From Xylophilus rhododendri (GTDB lineage: Bacteria; Pseudomonadota; Gammaproteobacteria; Burkholderiales; Burkholderiaceae_C), in NCBI RefSeq assembly GCF_009906855.1, contig NZ_CP047650.1, positions 5,146,001 through 5,210,000 on the forward strand: DNA of 64,000 bases, written 5' to 3'. Positions within the stretch are counted from its first letter, which is position 1. Every line of letters begins with the position of its first letter. The notes under the pieces were generated by a model. It was given only the letters and a program-made list of their open reading frames with translations. It did no database searches and had not been told where the DNA came from. Below are positions 16,765 through 27,484 of this stretch, piece after piece. A program made the translations under genes and the position numbers.

Positions 16765-17592
16765 TCAGTTCGGCCGGCGCGGTGCCAGTGGCGGCACCAG
16801 CGGCGGCACGGTGGCCCGCACGGGCGCCGCCTCTTCCTGCGGCGCCTCCATGCGCACCAGGGCGATCGACAGGTTGTCGCCGCCGCCACGTGCGCGCCGC
16901 CTGGCGCCGGACACCAGCGCCTGCGCCGCATCGCGCGGCGGCAGGTCGTTGATGGCCGAGCCGATCTCGTGCGGGGCGAAGTAGTGCCACAGGCCGTCGC
17001 TGCAGGCCAGGATGGTGTCGCCGGGCTGCAGCCTGGCGATGCTGTGCAGGGTGATCGGCGGCGGCTCGGGTGTGCCCAGGCAGCCCATCAGGATATTGGA
17101 CTTGGGGTGCACATTGGCCTCGGCCTCGGTGATCTCGCCGCGGTCCACCAGGCCCTGCACATAGGAGTGGTCGCTGGTGCGGGTGAGCAGCTCCCGGCCG
17201 CGGTAGTGGTAGATGCGCGAATCGCCCACATGCACCCAGTGGCAGTCGCCGCGCGGGTTGATCAAAAAGGCCGCCAGGGTGCTGTGCGGCTCCTGCTCGG
17301 CGGACATGGCGATCAGGCCGATGACCAAATGAGCGTCCTCCGCGATGCGGCGCAGCAGGGCCGGCGCCTCTTCCTGGTAGGGCACGAACTGCTCGAAGAG
17401 CTGCTGGGCCGTCAGGATCACCTGGTCGGATGCCTTGCGCCCACCGCTGCGCCCGCCCATGCCGTCGGCCACGATGCCCAGCAGGCAGCCGTTGAAGCGG
17501 GGATGGGAGAGCAGGGCGACCCGATCCTGCTGGTAGGCGCGGTCACCTTGGTGGATACCGGTGGCGCCGGCGAGACGGAATTGGGATGACAT
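16765..17592 (-). CDS. PP2C-type serine/threonine protein phosphatase
   Basis: A 275-residue metal-dependent phosphatase, cytoplasmic by lack of signal or membrane segments. The PP2C metal-binding aspartates are visible in NQQDR-like (RAYQQDRVAL), GIVADGMGGRSGG, HVGDSRIYHYRG and ILACSDGLWHYF, with the final DNLSIALVRM. Such enzymes usually oppose Hanks-type kinases and often sit in type VI secretion or cell-wall loci, but no kinase or forkhead-associated gene is near. The end is a short Arg/Pro-rich tail. Start ATG 17592 is the family-like beginning. Confidence 0.92.
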   Translation of the reverse strand: MSSQFRLAGATGIHQGDRAYQQDRVALLSHPRFNGCLLGIVADGMGGRSGGRKASDQVILTAQQLFEQFVPYQEEAPALLRRIAEDAHLVIGLIAMSAEQEPHSTLAAFLINPRGDCHWVHVGDSRIYHYRGRELLTRTSDHSYVQGLVDRGEITEAEANVHPKSNILMGCLGTPEPPPITLHSIARLQPGDTILACSDGLWHYFAPHEIGSAINDLPPRDAAQALVSGARRRARGGGDNLSIALVRMEAPQEEAAPVRATVPPLVPPLAPRRPN

Positions 17593-17721
17593 GAAGGAGT
17601 CGCGGGCGGACGGGGGACGGGCGGCGCAGACTTTATCATCGGGCGTGCCGGATCACGGCAGGTCAGGGCCGCTCATGCGTTTTTATTCTTCTTGCCTTCC
17701 TCGCCGCCCGGTGGCCCGCCT
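17593..17721. promoter_or_regulatory. Divergent intergenic region, phosphatase/helicase
   Basis: A 129-bp spacer between two divergent genes that must contain both promoters. On the minus strand GATAAA (17631-17636 region) is a weak -10 candidate for the phosphatase. No clear promoter was found for the helicase. Confidence 0.25.
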
Positions 17722-19926
17722 ATGCCGGCGTTGAGCGGAGATCGTCCCGCGGCCGAGCCGTCCGGCCTAATCGCCGCCGTCGAGCAGGCCTTCGAGCCGG
17801 ACGGCTGGCTGGCGCAGGCCGCCGAGCAGTTCCGCCCGCGCGAGGGCCAGCGCCGCATGGCGATCGCGGTGGCCGAAACCATCGCGGAAGGCGGCGTGCT
17901 GGTGGCCGAGGCCGGCACCGGCGTCGGCAAGACCTATTCCTATCTGGTGCCTGCGCTGCTCAGCGGCGAACGGGTGCTGTTCTCCACCGCCACCAAGACC
18001 CTGCAGGACCAGCTCTTCTCGCGCGACCTGCCGCGCTTGGTGCAGGCGCTCGGCCTGCCGCTGCGCACCGCGCTGCTCAAGGGGCGGGGCAGCTACCTCT
18101 GCCTGCAGCGGCTGGAAGTGGCGCGGCAGACCGATGCCGGCGGAGACCGCAGCATCCAGCGGGTGCTGGCCAAGGTCGAGACCTGGGCCCAGGCCACCCG
18201 CACCGGCGACCTGGCCGAGCTGCCCGGCCTGGACGAACGCAGCCCCGCGCTGCCGCTGATCACCTCCACTCGCGAGAACTGCCTGGGCGCCAAATGCCCG
18301 CAGTTCCGCGCCTGCCACATCAACACCGCCCGGCGCGACGCGCTGGCGGCCGATGTGGTGGTGATCAACCACCATCTCTTCTTCGCCGACCTGGCGGTGC
18401 GCGAATCCGGCATGGCCGAGCTGCTGCCCACCGTGCGGGTGGCCATCTTCGACGAGGCCCATCAGCTCAACGAGACCGGCGTGCAGTTCCTCGGCCTGCA
18501 ACTGGGCAGCGGCCAGCTGCTGGACTTCGCCCGCGACGTGCTGGCCACCGGCCTGCAGCAGGCGCGTGGCCTGGCCGACTGGCCACGCCATGCGGCCGAT
18601 GTCGAACGCGCGGCACGCGAACTGCGCATGAGCGCCGGCGATGCCTATGCCGGCAGCAAGCTGCGCTGGACCGGCCTGCAGCCCGAAGGCGTCGATCCCG
18701 AGGGCTGGAGCGGCGCGCTGGCGGCGATCGACAGCGGCCTGGAGGCCATGCAGGCCGCGCTCGACACGGTCAGCGAGCTGGCGCCCGATTTCGTGCGGCT
18801 TTTCGAGCGGGCGGCCGAGCTGCGGCGGCGCGCCGCCCTGTTCGCGCAGGCCAGCGCGCCGGGCGCGGTGCGCTGGGCCGATGTCACGGCCAGCCAGCTG
18901 CGACTGGTGGAGTCGCCGCTGGACATCGCCCAGGCAGTGCGCGAGCGGCTGCTGGGCATGAAGACCCAGCCGGTGGCCGATGCCGAAGAAACGCCGCCCT
19001 ACAGCGACGACGATGAAGACGACATGGCCTCCCTGCAGGCCGGCTGGCCGTCCGGCGACACGGCGCGTGCGGCGGCCGCGCAGGAAGGCGAACGCCCGCG
19101 GGCCTGGATCTTCACCTCGGCCACCCTGGGCACCGACGAGCGCCTGAGCTGGTTCACAGAGCCCTGCGGCCTGCAGGACGCCCGCATCCTGCGGGTGGAC
19201 AGCCCCTTCGACTACGCCCGGCAGGCGGCCGTCTTCGTGCCGCCGCAGCTGCCGCGGCCGGCAGATGCCGGCCATGCGCTGCAGCTGGCCCGCCTGGTGG
19301 CGCCGGCGGTGGCCACCCTGGGCGGCCGCACGCTGGTGCTGACCACCACGCTGCGTGCCCTGCGCACCATCGGCGAAGCGCTGCAGCAGCATTTCGGCGA
19401 AAGAGGCGCGGTGGAGGTGCTGGTGCAGGGCCAGGGCACCAAACGCATGCTGCTGGACCGCTTTCGCGAAGGCGATTCGCAAGGCCGCGCCGGCTGCGTG
19501 CTGGTCGCCTCGGCCTCGTTCTGGGAAGGGGTGGATGTGCCGGGCGAGGCGCTGCAACTGGTAGTGATCGACAAGCTGCCTTTCCCGCCGCCCAACGACC
19601 CACTGGTCGAAGCGCGTGCGCAGCGCCTGGAACAGTCCGGCCGCAGTGCGTTCAACAGCTATTTCGTGCCCGAGGCCGCGGTGGCCCTGAAGCAGGGCGC
19701 CGGCCGGCTGATCCGCCGCGAGGACGACCGCGGCATCCTGCTGGTGGGCGATACCCGCCTCACCGGCATGCCCTACGGCAAGCGCCTGCTGGCGGGACTG
19801 CCGCCGATGCGGCGCCTGCACGACCAGGCGGAATTCGAAGAGGCCCTGGCCGAACTCGCCGCGCTCAGGCCGCCCGAGTCCGCCGGGCCGGATGCGGAAA
19901 CGGCCGCGGACTTCTTCGACTGGTGA
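17722..19926 (+). CDS. ATP-dependent helicase, DinG/YoaA (XPD-like) type
   Basis: A superfamily 2 DNA helicase with an XPD-like iron-sulfur domain, acting on damaged or structured DNA. From ATG 17722 it is 734 residues; a TTG at 17692 in frame is less likely. Motif I is AGTGVGKTYSYLVP. Four cysteines of the Fe-S cluster are present (SYLCLQ, ENCLGAKCPQFRACH), then VVINHHLFFADL, the DEAH box (IFDEAHQL), and C-terminal helicase motifs (VASASFWEGVDVPGEAL, KQGAGRLIRREDDRGIL). I favour the YoaA branch but cannot separate it from DinG by eye. Confidence 0.93.
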   Translation: MPALSGDRPAAEPSGLIAAVEQAFEPDGWLAQAAEQFRPREGQRRMAIAVAETIAEGGVLVAEAGTGVGKTYSYLVPALLSGERVLFSTATKTLQDQLFSRDLPRLVQALGLPLRTALLKGRGSYLCLQRLEVARQTDAGGDRSIQRVLAKVETWAQATRTGDLAELPGLDERSPALPLITSTRENCLGAKCPQFRACHINTARRDALAADVVVINHHLFFADLAVRESGMAELLPTVRVAIFDEAHQLNETGVQFLGLQLGSGQLLDFARDVLATGLQQARGLADWPRHAADVERAARELRMSAGDAYAGSKLRWTGLQPEGVDPEGWSGALAAIDSGLEAMQAALDTVSELAPDFVRLFERAAELRRRAALFAQASAPGAVRWADVTASQLRLVESPLDIAQAVRERLLGMKTQPVADAEETPPYSDDDEDDMASLQAGWPSGDTARAAAAQEGERPRAWIFTSATLGTDERLSWFTEPCGLQDARILRVDSPFDYARQAAVFVPPQLPRPADAGHALQLARLVAPAVATLGGRTLVLTTTLRALRTIGEALQQHFGERGAVEVLVQGQGTKRMLLDRFREGDSQGRAGCVLVASASFWEGVDVPGEALQLVVIDKLPFPPPNDPLVEARAQRLEQSGRSAFNSYFVPEAAVALKQGAGRLIRREDDRGILLVGDTRLTGMPYGKRLLAGLPPMRRLHDQAEFEEALAELAALRPPESAGPDAETAADFFDW

Positions 19927-19941
19927 TCAGCCGGTCACCAG
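19920..19941. terminator. Bidirectional hairpin containing both stop codons
   Basis: CTGGTGA at 19920-19926 pairs perfectly with TCACCAG at 19935-19941, with an 8-base loop. The helicase stop TGA (19924-19926) and the complement of the bamD stop (19935-19937) both lie in the stem. The symmetry fits a shared terminator for convergent genes, though no U-run follows. Confidence 0.45.
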
Positions 19942-20747
19942 ACCTTCCACCAGGGATCGGCTTCCTTCTTCACGGTGCCGTTCACATAGGCGCTGTTGGG
20001 ATAGTTGGTGGCGATCACCCGGCGCGTGTCCTCGCTCATGTCCTTCATGCCCAGGGCGTTATAGGACTGCATCAGGATGAAGAGCGCCTCTTCGGTCGCC
20101 GGCACGCCGGTGTAGCCGGAAATCGCGTTCTGCGCCCGGTTGATCGCCGCCACGTAGGCGCCGCGGCTGTAGTAGTAGCGGGCCACGTGCACCTCGTACT
20201 GGGCCAGCGAATTGACGATGTAGGTCATGCGCTGGCGGGCATCGGGCGCGTACTTCGATTCCGGAAAACGCGTGACCAGCTGGTTGAAGCTTTCGAAGGA
20301 ATCCTTGGCCGCCTTCTGGTCGCGCTCGGACAGGTCCTGGCGCGAGATGAAGGAGAACAGGCCCAGGTCGTCGTTGAAGTTGGCCAGGCCCTTCAGGTAG
20401 AAGGCGTAGTCCAGCGCGGGGCTGGCCGGATGCAGGCGGATGAAGCGGTCCAGCGTGGCGATGGCCTGCACCGACTGCGTGGCCTTGTACTGGGCATAGG
20501 CCTTCTCCAGCTCGGCCTGCTGCGCCAGCGGCGTGCCGGCGGCGCGGCCTTCGAGCTTTTCGTACAGCGGAACGGCCTTGTCGTAGTTGGCCGACGAAGC
20601 CTCGTCCTTGGCTTCGGAATAGATCTTGTTGGGGCTCCAGCCGGCGGTCTGGTCATCGACCGACGTGGTTCCGCAGCCGGAAAGCAGGGCTGCAGCCACC
20701 AGCATGAACCCTGCGGTGGGCACCAACGATAATTTCACCTGACGCAT
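19935..20747 (-). CDS. bamD: Outer membrane assembly lipoprotein BamD
   Basis: The essential lipoprotein of the BAM complex that inserts beta-barrel proteins. It has 270 residues from ATG 20747. The signal peptide ends in lipobox LSGC with Cys25. The mature part carries tetratricopeptide repeats ([60 protein letters not shown]). AGAGG lies about 10 bases before the ATG. It is divergent from rluD, whose nominal start falls inside this leader. Confidence 0.96.
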   Translation of the reverse strand: MRQVKLSLVPTAGFMLVAAALLSGCGTTSVDDQTAGWSPNKIYSEAKDEASSANYDKAVPLYEKLEGRAAGTPLAQQAELEKAYAQYKATQSVQAIATLDRFIRLHPASPALDYAFYLKGLANFNDDLGLFSFISRQDLSERDQKAAKDSFESFNQLVTRFPESKYAPDARQRMTYIVNSLAQYEVHVARYYYSRGAYVAAINRAQNAISGYTGVPATEEALFILMQSYNALGMKDMSEDTRRVIATNYPNSAYVNGTVKKEADPWWKVW

Positions 20748-20760
20748 CACGGGCCACCTC

Positions 20761-21843
20761 TTGAGAAAAACCTCCGGGATTATATCGGCGCACCCCACGC
20801 CAGCCACCGCAGAGGCCACGCCGGCCGATGGCATTGCCCTGCCCGACGACGGGCCGCTGGCCGAGTTGGACAGCGAAACCGACGCCGATCCGGCCGATTC
20901 CAGCGAACAGCGCGACTTCTCGGTTCCCGCCGCGCTGCACGGCGACCGATTGGACCGCGCCCTGACCGCCGCGGCGCCCGAGTTCTCGCGCAGCTACCTG
21001 CAGCAGCGCATCGCCGCGGGCGACGTGCGCCTGAACGGCGCGGTGGCCAGCAAGGCCTCCGGCAAGGTGCGGGCCACCGACCGCATCGAGATCGACCTGC
21101 GGCCCACGCTGCAGACCCAGGCCTTCCTGCCGGAAGACATTCCGCTGGACGTGGTCTACGAGGACGAGGACCTGCTGGTGGTGAACAAGCCCGCGGGACT
21201 GGTCGTGCATCCGGCGCCGGGCAACTGGCGCGGCACGCTGCTCAACGCCTTGCTGGCGCGCCATCCGGCCGCCGCCACGCTGCCGCGCGCCGGCATCGTG
21301 CACCGGCTCGACAAGGACACCAGCGGCCTGATGGTGGTGGCGCGCAGCCGTCGCGCGATGGATGCACTGGTCAAGGCCATTGCCGCGCGCGACGTCAGCC
21401 GCCAGTACCTGGCGCTGGCGCACCGCCCCTGGAAGGGCGCCGAGGAGCGCGATATCGAATCGCCCATCGGCCGCGACGCGCGCAACCGCCTGCGCATGGC
21501 GGTGGTCGACCTGGCCCGGCAACCGGGCAAGACGGCGCGCACCCACTTCCAGCTGCTGGCCAATGCCGCCGAGGGCTGCTGGGTGCAGTGCGCGCTCTAC
21601 ACCGGCCGCACCCACCAGATCCGGGTGCACCTGGCCTCCATCGGCCATTCGCTGGTGTCCGATGCCCTGTACGGCGGAGGACCGGCCGGCGGCATGCAGC
21701 GCCAGGCGCTGCACGCCTTCCGGCTGGCCTTCGAGCACCCGGTCGACGGCCGGCCGCTGGCTTTCGAGGCGGCGCCGCCCGCCGACCTGATGGCCGCGCT
21801 GGCCGCATGGGGCCTCGCTTACAATCCTCCGCTGCCTGCCTAG
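20761..21843 (+). CDS. rluD: 23S rRNA pseudouridine synthase RluD
   Basis: Makes the pseudouridines of helix 69 of 23S rRNA in the family. Up to 360 residues: an unusual low-complexity N-terminal stretch of about 55 residues, an S4 RNA-binding domain ([21 protein letters not shown]), then the catalytic domain with the Asp motif [12 protein letters not shown], followed by [20 protein letters not shown]. There is no ATG before the S4 domain. The earliest start is TTG 20761, which sits in the bamD leader, so the true start may be further in, for example TTG 20866. Frame and identity are secure; the 5' end is not. Confidence 0.9.
   Translation: MRKTSGIISAHPTPATAEATPADGIALPDDGPLAELDSETDADPADSSEQRDFSVPAALHGDRLDRALTAAAPEFSRSYLQQRIAAGDVRLNGAVASKASGKVRATDRIEIDLRPTLQTQAFLPEDIPLDVVYEDEDLLVVNKPAGLVVHPAPGNWRGTLLNALLARHPAAATLPRAGIVHRLDKDTSGLMVVARSRRAMDALVKAIAARDVSRQYLALAHRPWKGAEERDIESPIGRDARNRLRMAVVDLARQPGKTARTHFQLLANAAEGCWVQCALYTGRTHQIRVHLASIGHSLVSDALYGGGPAGGMQRQALHAFRLAFEHPVDGRPLAFEAAPPADLMAALAAWGLAYNPPLPA
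20779..20784 (-). promoter_or_regulatory. -10 element of the bamD promoter
   Basis: Reads TATAAT on the minus strand, a perfect consensus -10, 32 bp before the bamD start, which puts the start of transcription near 20772. The -35 region 17 bp upstream (GTGGCT) matches the consensus at only three positions. Confidence 0.55.
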
Positions 21844-21992
21844 GGCGCTCCCGACGGGGCGCCGGGTACGGCCACCACACCGCCGCAATACTGTCGGCAT
21901 CCTGCGCCGCTCGCCCGGCGCCCCCCGGTCGCGGCACGCCGCGCCGCCGCCCACGCCCCGTTAACGCCAACGCCAGCCGAAAGCGCCCGACC
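21844..21992. other. Non-coding gap rluD-scpB
   Basis: A 149-bp gap. Right after the rluD stop, GGCGC at 21844-21848 and GCGCC at 21859-21863 can form a hairpin, extended by CCC/GGG with one bulged T. There is no U-run. No promoter that I trust and no open frame were found in the rest. Confidence 0.3.
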
Positions 21993-22738
<746 letters not shown>

Positions 22739-22742
<4 letters not shown>

Positions 22743-24022
22743 ACCACCCCACGCCCGAAGACGACCTGCCGCAGGACCCGAAAACGTCCCCGCAGTCCGA
22801 CGCCGCTCCCGCGCCGCAGGCCACGCCCGCCGGCGCCGACGACGACCGTTTCGGCGATGTCCTGTCCGGCCGCTTCGACGTCGAAGCCGACGAGTCGCCC
22901 GAGCCCGAAGCCGCCGCCGCGCCGCCCAAGCGTGTGCTGCAGCCCCAGCAGGATTCCCCCAAGCTGCACAAGGTGCTGGCCCAGGCCGGCCTGGGCTCGC
23001 GCCTGGAGATGGAGCAGATGATCGAGGAGGGCCGCATCTCGGTGAACAACGAGCCGGCGCACGTCGGCCAGCGCATCCAGTACGGCGACCAGATCAAGGT
23101 CAACGGCAAGGCGGTGCGCATCCGCATCGATCCGCCGGCCGCGCGGGTGATCGCCTACCACAAGCCCGCCGGCGAAGTGGTGACCCACGACGATCCGCAG
23201 AACCGCCCGACGGTGTTCCGCCGCCTGCCGCGCCTGCATGCCGGCAAGTGGCAATCGGTGGGCCGGCTCGACCTGAACACCGAAGGCCTGCTGCTGCTGA
23301 CCAACTCCGGCGAACTGGCCAACCGCCTGATGCATCCTCGCTTCGGCCTGGAGCGCGAATACGCGGTGCGGGTGCTGGGCGCGCTCAACAAGGAAGAAAA
23401 GCAGAAGCTGCTCGACGGCGTGCGCCTGGACGACGGCATGGCCCAGTTCGGCTCCATCGAGGACGGCGGCGGCGAGGGCGCCAACACCTGGTACCGCGTC
23501 ACCATCTCCGAAGGCCGCAACCGCGAGGTGCGCCGCATGCTGGAGGCGGTGGGCCATGCGGTCAGCCGGCTGATCCGCATCCGATACGGCGCCATGCTGC
23601 TGCCGCGCGGCCTGAAGCGCGGCGCCTTCATGGAACTCGACGAGCGCGACATCAACTCCTTGATGGAAGCAGCCGGCGTGCCCAAGCCCGCGCGTGGCGA
23701 AAAACCGTTGGTGCGCGCCCCCGGCAAGCACCGCGAAGGCGGTGGCGCACAGGTGCCAGCCGCGCCCAGCCGCATCTTCGGTGCTTTCGGCAAGGGTGGC
23801 GGCGAGGGCGGTGCGCCGGCCAACACCGCCCGGCCCGCCGGTCCGCGCGGCGGCTACAAGAATGCCGCACGCGTCGAGGCGGCCCGCGGCGAGAAGGCCG
23901 AGGGCCAGCCCGATCCGCTCAAGACATCGCTCGGCTACATCGGCGCCGACAGCCTGAAGCGCCAGCGCCAGGAGACCCGCAAGACCAAGCCGCCGGGCGG
24001 CCCGCGCGGCCGAGGCCGCTGA
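22739..24022 (+). CDS. rluB: 23S rRNA pseudouridine synthase RluB
   Basis: An RsuA-family enzyme that modifies 23S rRNA. It is 427 residues, long for the family because of two flanking extensions. An acidic, Pro-rich N-terminal segment (1-70) precedes the S4 domain ([19 protein letters not shown]). The catalytic domain has the Asp motif [15 protein letters not shown] and the RsuA signature [16 protein letters not shown]. The tail of about 120 residues is rich in Gly, Arg, Lys and Pro, likely RNA-binding and unstructured. The scpB-rluB coupling is common in this group. Confidence 0.93.
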
Positions 24023-24059
24023 AGCGGCGGCCCCTTAAAAAGGGCTTGTCACCGCAGGC

Positions 24060-24065
24060 TAAAAT
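24060..24065 (+). promoter_or_regulatory. Possible -10 upstream of ndk
   Basis: TAAAAT 67 bp before the ndk ATG, in the 109-bp gap after rluB. A TTGTCA at 24046-24051 looks like a -35 but is only 8 bp away, too close to act with it. A small CCCTT/AAGGG hairpin at 24032-24044 lies just upstream. This is a weak assignment. Confidence 0.3.
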
Positions 24066-24131
24066 GCCGGGTTTTGCCGACTGGGCAAAATCCTCTTAGA
24101 CATCCAGAACTCAGGAAACTCAGGAAAAACC

Positions 24132-24557
24132 ATGGCCATCGAACGTACCCTCTCCATCATCAAGCCCGACGCCGTCGCCAAGAACGCCATCGGCCAGATC
24201 GTCTCGCGCTTCGAAGCCGCCGGCCTGAAGATCGCCGCTGCCCGCCTGGTGCAGCTGTCGCGCGCCGAAGCCGAACAGTTCTACGCCGTGCACTCGGCAC
24301 GCCCCTTCTTCAAGGACCTGGTCGAATTCATGATCTCCGGCCCCGTCTTCGCGCAAGTGCTCGAAGGTGAAGGCGCGATCCTGAAGAACCGCGACCTGAT
24401 GGGCGCCACCGACCCCAAGAAGGCCGACAAGGGCACCATCCGCGCCGACTTCGCCGACAGCATCGACGCCAACGCCGTGCACGGCTCCGACGCCGCCGAA
24501 ACCGCCGCCGTCGAAATCGCCTTCTTTTTCCCCTCCCTGAACGTCTACGCCCGCTAA
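24132..24557 (+). CDS. ndk: Nucleoside diphosphate kinase
   Basis: Transfers the gamma phosphate between nucleoside di- and triphosphates to balance NTP pools. It has 141 residues, exactly the family length. The catalytic histidine is His117 in NAVHGSDA. The N-terminal strand [15 protein letters not shown] and the segment [20 protein letters not shown] are standard. rlmN follows after 21 bp. Confidence 0.98.
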   Translation: MAIERTLSIIKPDAVAKNAIGQIVSRFEAAGLKIAAARLVQLSRAEAEQFYAVHSARPFFKDLVEFMISGPVFAQVLEGEGAILKNRDLMGATDPKKADKGTIRADFADSIDANAVHGSDAAETAAVEIAFFFPSLNVYAR

Positions 24558-24578
24558 GCAGCGGCCGACGCACCGCGC

Positions 24579-25724
24579 ATGAACACCCGGACCAATCTGC
24601 TCGACTTCGATCTCGACGGGTTGGCCGCGTTCTGCGAACAACTGGGCGAGAAGCGCTTCCGCGCCACCCAGCTGTTCCGCTGGATCCACCAGCGCGGTGC
24701 CTCCGATTTCTCCGCGATGAGCGACCTCGCGAAGTCGCTGCGCGAAAAACTCCCGGGCATCGCCGAAGTGCGTGCCCTGCCGGTCGCCGCCGAACATGTC
24801 TCGGCCGACGGCACCATCAAATGGCTGTTCGACGTGGGCGGCGGCGATGCGGTGGAAACCGTGTTCATCCCCGAGGACGACCGCGGCACCCTGTGCATCT
24901 CCTCGCAGGCCGGCTGCGCCGTCAACTGCCGCTTCTGCTCCACCGGCCACCAGGGCTTCAGCCGCAACCTGACCACCGCCGAGATCACCGCCCAGCTCTG
25001 GTACGCCGAGCACGCGCTGCGAAAGCGCCTGGGCACCACCGAACGCGTCATCTCCAACGTGGTGATGATGGGCATGGGCGAGCCGCTGCAGAACTATTCG
25101 GCCCTGGTGCCGGCGCTGCGCACCATGCTCGACGACCATGCCTACGGCATGTCGCGCCGCCGGGTCACGGTCTCCACCTCCGGCGTGGTGCCGATGATGG
25201 ACCGCCTGTCGCAGGACTGCCCCGTGGCCCTGGCCGTGTCCCTGCATGCGCCCATCGATGCGCTGCGCGACAACCTGGTGCCGCTCAACCGCAAGTACCC
25301 GATCGCCGAACTGCTCGAGGCCTGCCGCCGCTACCTGGCCTTCGCCCCGCGCGACTTCATCACCTTCGAGTACTGCATGCTCGACGGCGTGAACGACCTG
25401 CCCGAACATGCCGACCGGCTAGCCGAGCTGGTGAAGGGGCAGGGCGGCTCGCCCGGCGTGTCCTGCAAGTTCAACCTGATTCCCTTCAACCCGTTTCCCG
25501 CGTCCGGCCTGAAGCGCTCGCCGCGCGAGCGGGTCACGGCCTTCGCCCAGCGGCTGAGCGATGCCGGCATCGTCACCACGGTGCGCAAGACGCGCGGCGA
25601 CGACATCGATGCCGCCTGCGGCCAGCTGGCCGGCGACGTGAAGGACCGCACCCACGTGATGAAGCGCATCGCCCGGCAGCGCAGCACTCCGCTGGTGCCG
25701 GTGGCCGCGCAGGGGGAGTCCTGA
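24579..25724 (+). CDS. rlmN: Dual-specificity 23S rRNA/tRNA methyltransferase RlmN
   Basis: A radical SAM enzyme that methylates C2 of adenosine 2503 in 23S rRNA and adenosine 37 in some tRNAs. It has 381 residues. The Fe-S cluster motif CxxxCxxC is visible as [11 protein letters not shown] around residue 115-125. The RlmN regions [13 protein letters not shown] and [14 protein letters not shown] follow, and the second catalytic cysteine lies near the C-terminus ([12 protein letters not shown]). It heads the conserved rlmN-pilF-rodZ-ispG-hisS run. Confidence 0.97.
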   Translation: MNTRTNLLDFDLDGLAAFCEQLGEKRFRATQLFRWIHQRGASDFSAMSDLAKSLREKLPGIAEVRALPVAAEHVSADGTIKWLFDVGGGDAVETVFIPEDDRGTLCISSQAGCAVNCRFCSTGHQGFSRNLTTAEITAQLWYAEHALRKRLGTTERVISNVVMMGMGEPLQNYSALVPALRTMLDDHAYGMSRRRVTVSTSGVVPMMDRLSQDCPVALAVSLHAPIDALRDNLVPLNRKYPIAELLEACRRYLAFAPRDFITFEYCMLDGVNDLPEHADRLAELVKGQGGSPGVSCKFNLIPFNPFPASGLKRSPRERVTAFAQRLSDAGIVTTVRKTRGDDIDAACGQLAGDVKDRTHVMKRIARQRSTPLVPVAAQGES

Positions 25725-25728
25725 GCCG

Positions 25729-26547
25729 ATGCCAAAGACCTTGTTTCTGCTCCTTGCGGCCTGCCTCTGCCTGCTGACGGCCTGCGTGTCGCGCCAGATC
25801 ACCACCCAGCAGCCGATCGGGCAGAACAACGAGGTCACCCGCCCCGAGCTGGTGACCGCATCGGACGAAAGCCCCGCCCGCCGCCGCGCCCGCATACGCA
25901 TCGAGCTGGCCTCGGGTTATTTCGAGAACGACAAGACCACGGTGGCGCTGGACGAAGTCAAGCAGGCGATCGCCGCCGATCCCGACTACGCGCCCGCCTA
26001 CGCCCTGCGCGGCCTGATCTACATGCGGCTCTCCGACTTCGACCTGGCCGTCGACAGCTTCCGCCGCGCCGTCACCCTCAATCCGCGCGACGCCGACACC
26101 CTGCACAACTACGGCTGGCTGCAATGCCAGCAGCGCCGTTACGACGAGGCAGACCGGCTCTTCAGCCAGGCCGCCAACACGCCCGGCTACGGCAACCGCG
26201 CCAAGACGCTGATGACGCAGGGCATCTGCGAGCTGCGCGCCGGCCGCAACGAACTGGCGCAGACCACGCTCTCGGCCGCCTACGACATCGATCCGGGCAA
26301 CCCGATCGTCGGCTACACCCTGGCCAACATGCAATTCCAGCGGGGCGATGTGGAGCGCGCGCGTTTCTACATCCGCCGTGTCAACAACGGCGAATTCGCC
26401 AATGCCGAGTCCCTGTGGCTGGGCATCCGCATCGAGCGGCGCCTGGGCGACCGTGTCGCGACGGCGCAGCTGGGCGAACAATTGCGCAAGCGCTTCCCGC
26501 AGTCGCGCGAAGCCGCTTCCTTCGAGCGTGGAGCATTCGATGAGTGA
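25729..26547 (+). CDS. pilF: Type IV pilus biogenesis lipoprotein PilF/PilW
   Basis: A tetratricopeptide lipoprotein that helps the PilQ secretin assemble in the outer membrane. It is 272 residues. The signal peptide ends in LLTAC, so the lipidated cysteine is about residue 19. TPR motifs run from about 65 to 240 (YAPAYALRGLIYMRLSDFD, AVTLNPRDADTLHNYGWLQ, YDIDPGNPIVGYTLANMQ). It starts 4 bp after rlmN and overlaps the rodZ start by 8 bp. The window's pilin operon at 47789 is the likely functional partner. Confidence 0.92.
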   Translation: MPKTLFLLLAACLCLLTACVSRQITTQQPIGQNNEVTRPELVTASDESPARRRARIRIELASGYFENDKTTVALDEVKQAIAADPDYAPAYALRGLIYMRLSDFDLAVDSFRRAVTLNPRDADTLHNYGWLQCQQRRYDEADRLFSQAANTPGYGNRAKTLMTQGICELRAGRNELAQTTLSAAYDIDPGNPIVGYTLANMQFQRGDVERARFYIRRVNNGEFANAESLWLGIRIERRLGDRVATAQLGEQLRKRFPQSREAASFERGAFDE

Positions 26548-27484
26548 GACGGACCAGCCCCGTCCGGCCGGCCCCGGCGCCGGCGCCCTGTTGCGGGACG
26601 CGCGCGAGCGAGCGGGTATGCATATCGCCTCCCTGGCCGTGATGCTGAAAGTGCCGGTGTCCCGACTCGAGGCGCTGGAGGCCGACCGCTACGACCTGCT
26701 GCCGGACCCGCCCTTCGTGCGCGCCCTGGCCGGCGGGGTGTGCCGCGCGCTCAAGCTCGATCCGGCGCCGGTGCTGGCCCTGCTGCCGCAGAAGCTGCCG
26801 CCGCGCCTGGGCGCCGACGTGAAGCGCACCGACGGCGCCACCTTCCGCACCGCCAAGGCCGCGCCCGCGAGCCTGGCCGGCCTGCGCAGCGGGCTGCGCC
26901 ATCCGGCCGTGTGGCTGGTGGTGTTGATCCTGGTCGCGGCCGCGGTGTTGCTGCTGGTGCCCGCCGGCCGGCTCGATGCCTGGACGCAGATGGTGCTCGG
27001 CCCGCGCGGCGAGCCGGCGGTGCCGGCGCCGGTGGGTGGCGTGACCGATGTGACGCCGCCGTCCTCCGAACCGCCGGTCGCCGCCGTGGCGCCCGAAGGC
27101 CCTGAATCCATGCGCGGGCAGGCGGGGACAACGGTGGATGCGGCGCCCGCGCCGCAAGCAGCCGCGCCCGCGGCTGCACCGGTGCTGCAGGCTTCGCCGG
27201 CGTTGCCAGCGACGGCACCGGCTGCTGCGGCTGCAGCTGTCGCGGCCGATGGGCTCGTCAATTTCAACGCCACCGCCGCATCCTGGGTGCGCGTGAGCGA
27301 CAGCCGCGGCGCCACCGTGTTCGAAAAAGTGCTGCAGCCCGGCACCGCCCAGAGCGTGGGCGGAACGCCGCCGCTGACGGTGGTGGTCGGCAATGCCGGC
27401 GCCACCGCGGTACAGGTGCGCGGCCAGGCGCTCGACCTCGTGCCGATCACCCGCAACAACGTCGCCCGCTTCGAGGTGAAGTGA
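26540..27484 (+). CDS. rodZ: RodZ-like helix-turn-helix membrane protein
   Basis: A cell-shape protein that links MreB to the membrane. From ATG 26540, 314 residues: an N-terminal HTH_25 domain (about 14-85, [20 protein letters not shown] and [16 protein letters not shown]), a single membrane segment around 125-147 ([17 protein letters not shown]), an Ala/Pro-rich periplasmic linker, and a C-terminal DUF4115 domain ([21 protein letters not shown]). The start overlaps pilF; the stop overlaps ispG. Confidence 0.88.
   Translation: MSETDQPRPAGPGAGALLRDARERAGMHIASLAVMLKVPVSRLEALEADRYDLLPDPPFVRALAGGVCRALKLDPAPVLALLPQKLPPRLGADVKRTDGATFRTAKAAPASLAGLRSGLRHPAVWLVVLILVAAAVLLLVPAGRLDAWTQMVLGPRGEPAVPAPVGGVTDVTPPSSEPPVAAVAPEGPESMRGQAGTTVDAAPAPQAAAPAAAPVLQASPALPATAPAAAAAAVAADGLVNFNATAASWVRVSDSRGATVFEKVLQPGTAQSVGGTPPLTVVVGNAGATAVQVRGQALDLVPITRNNVARFEVK

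Noticed and set aside
24046..24065. TTGTCA and TAAAAT as a sigma-70 promoter for ndk
   Set aside because: The spacing is 8 bp, far below the usual 16-18 bp; only the -10 was kept as a weak candidate.
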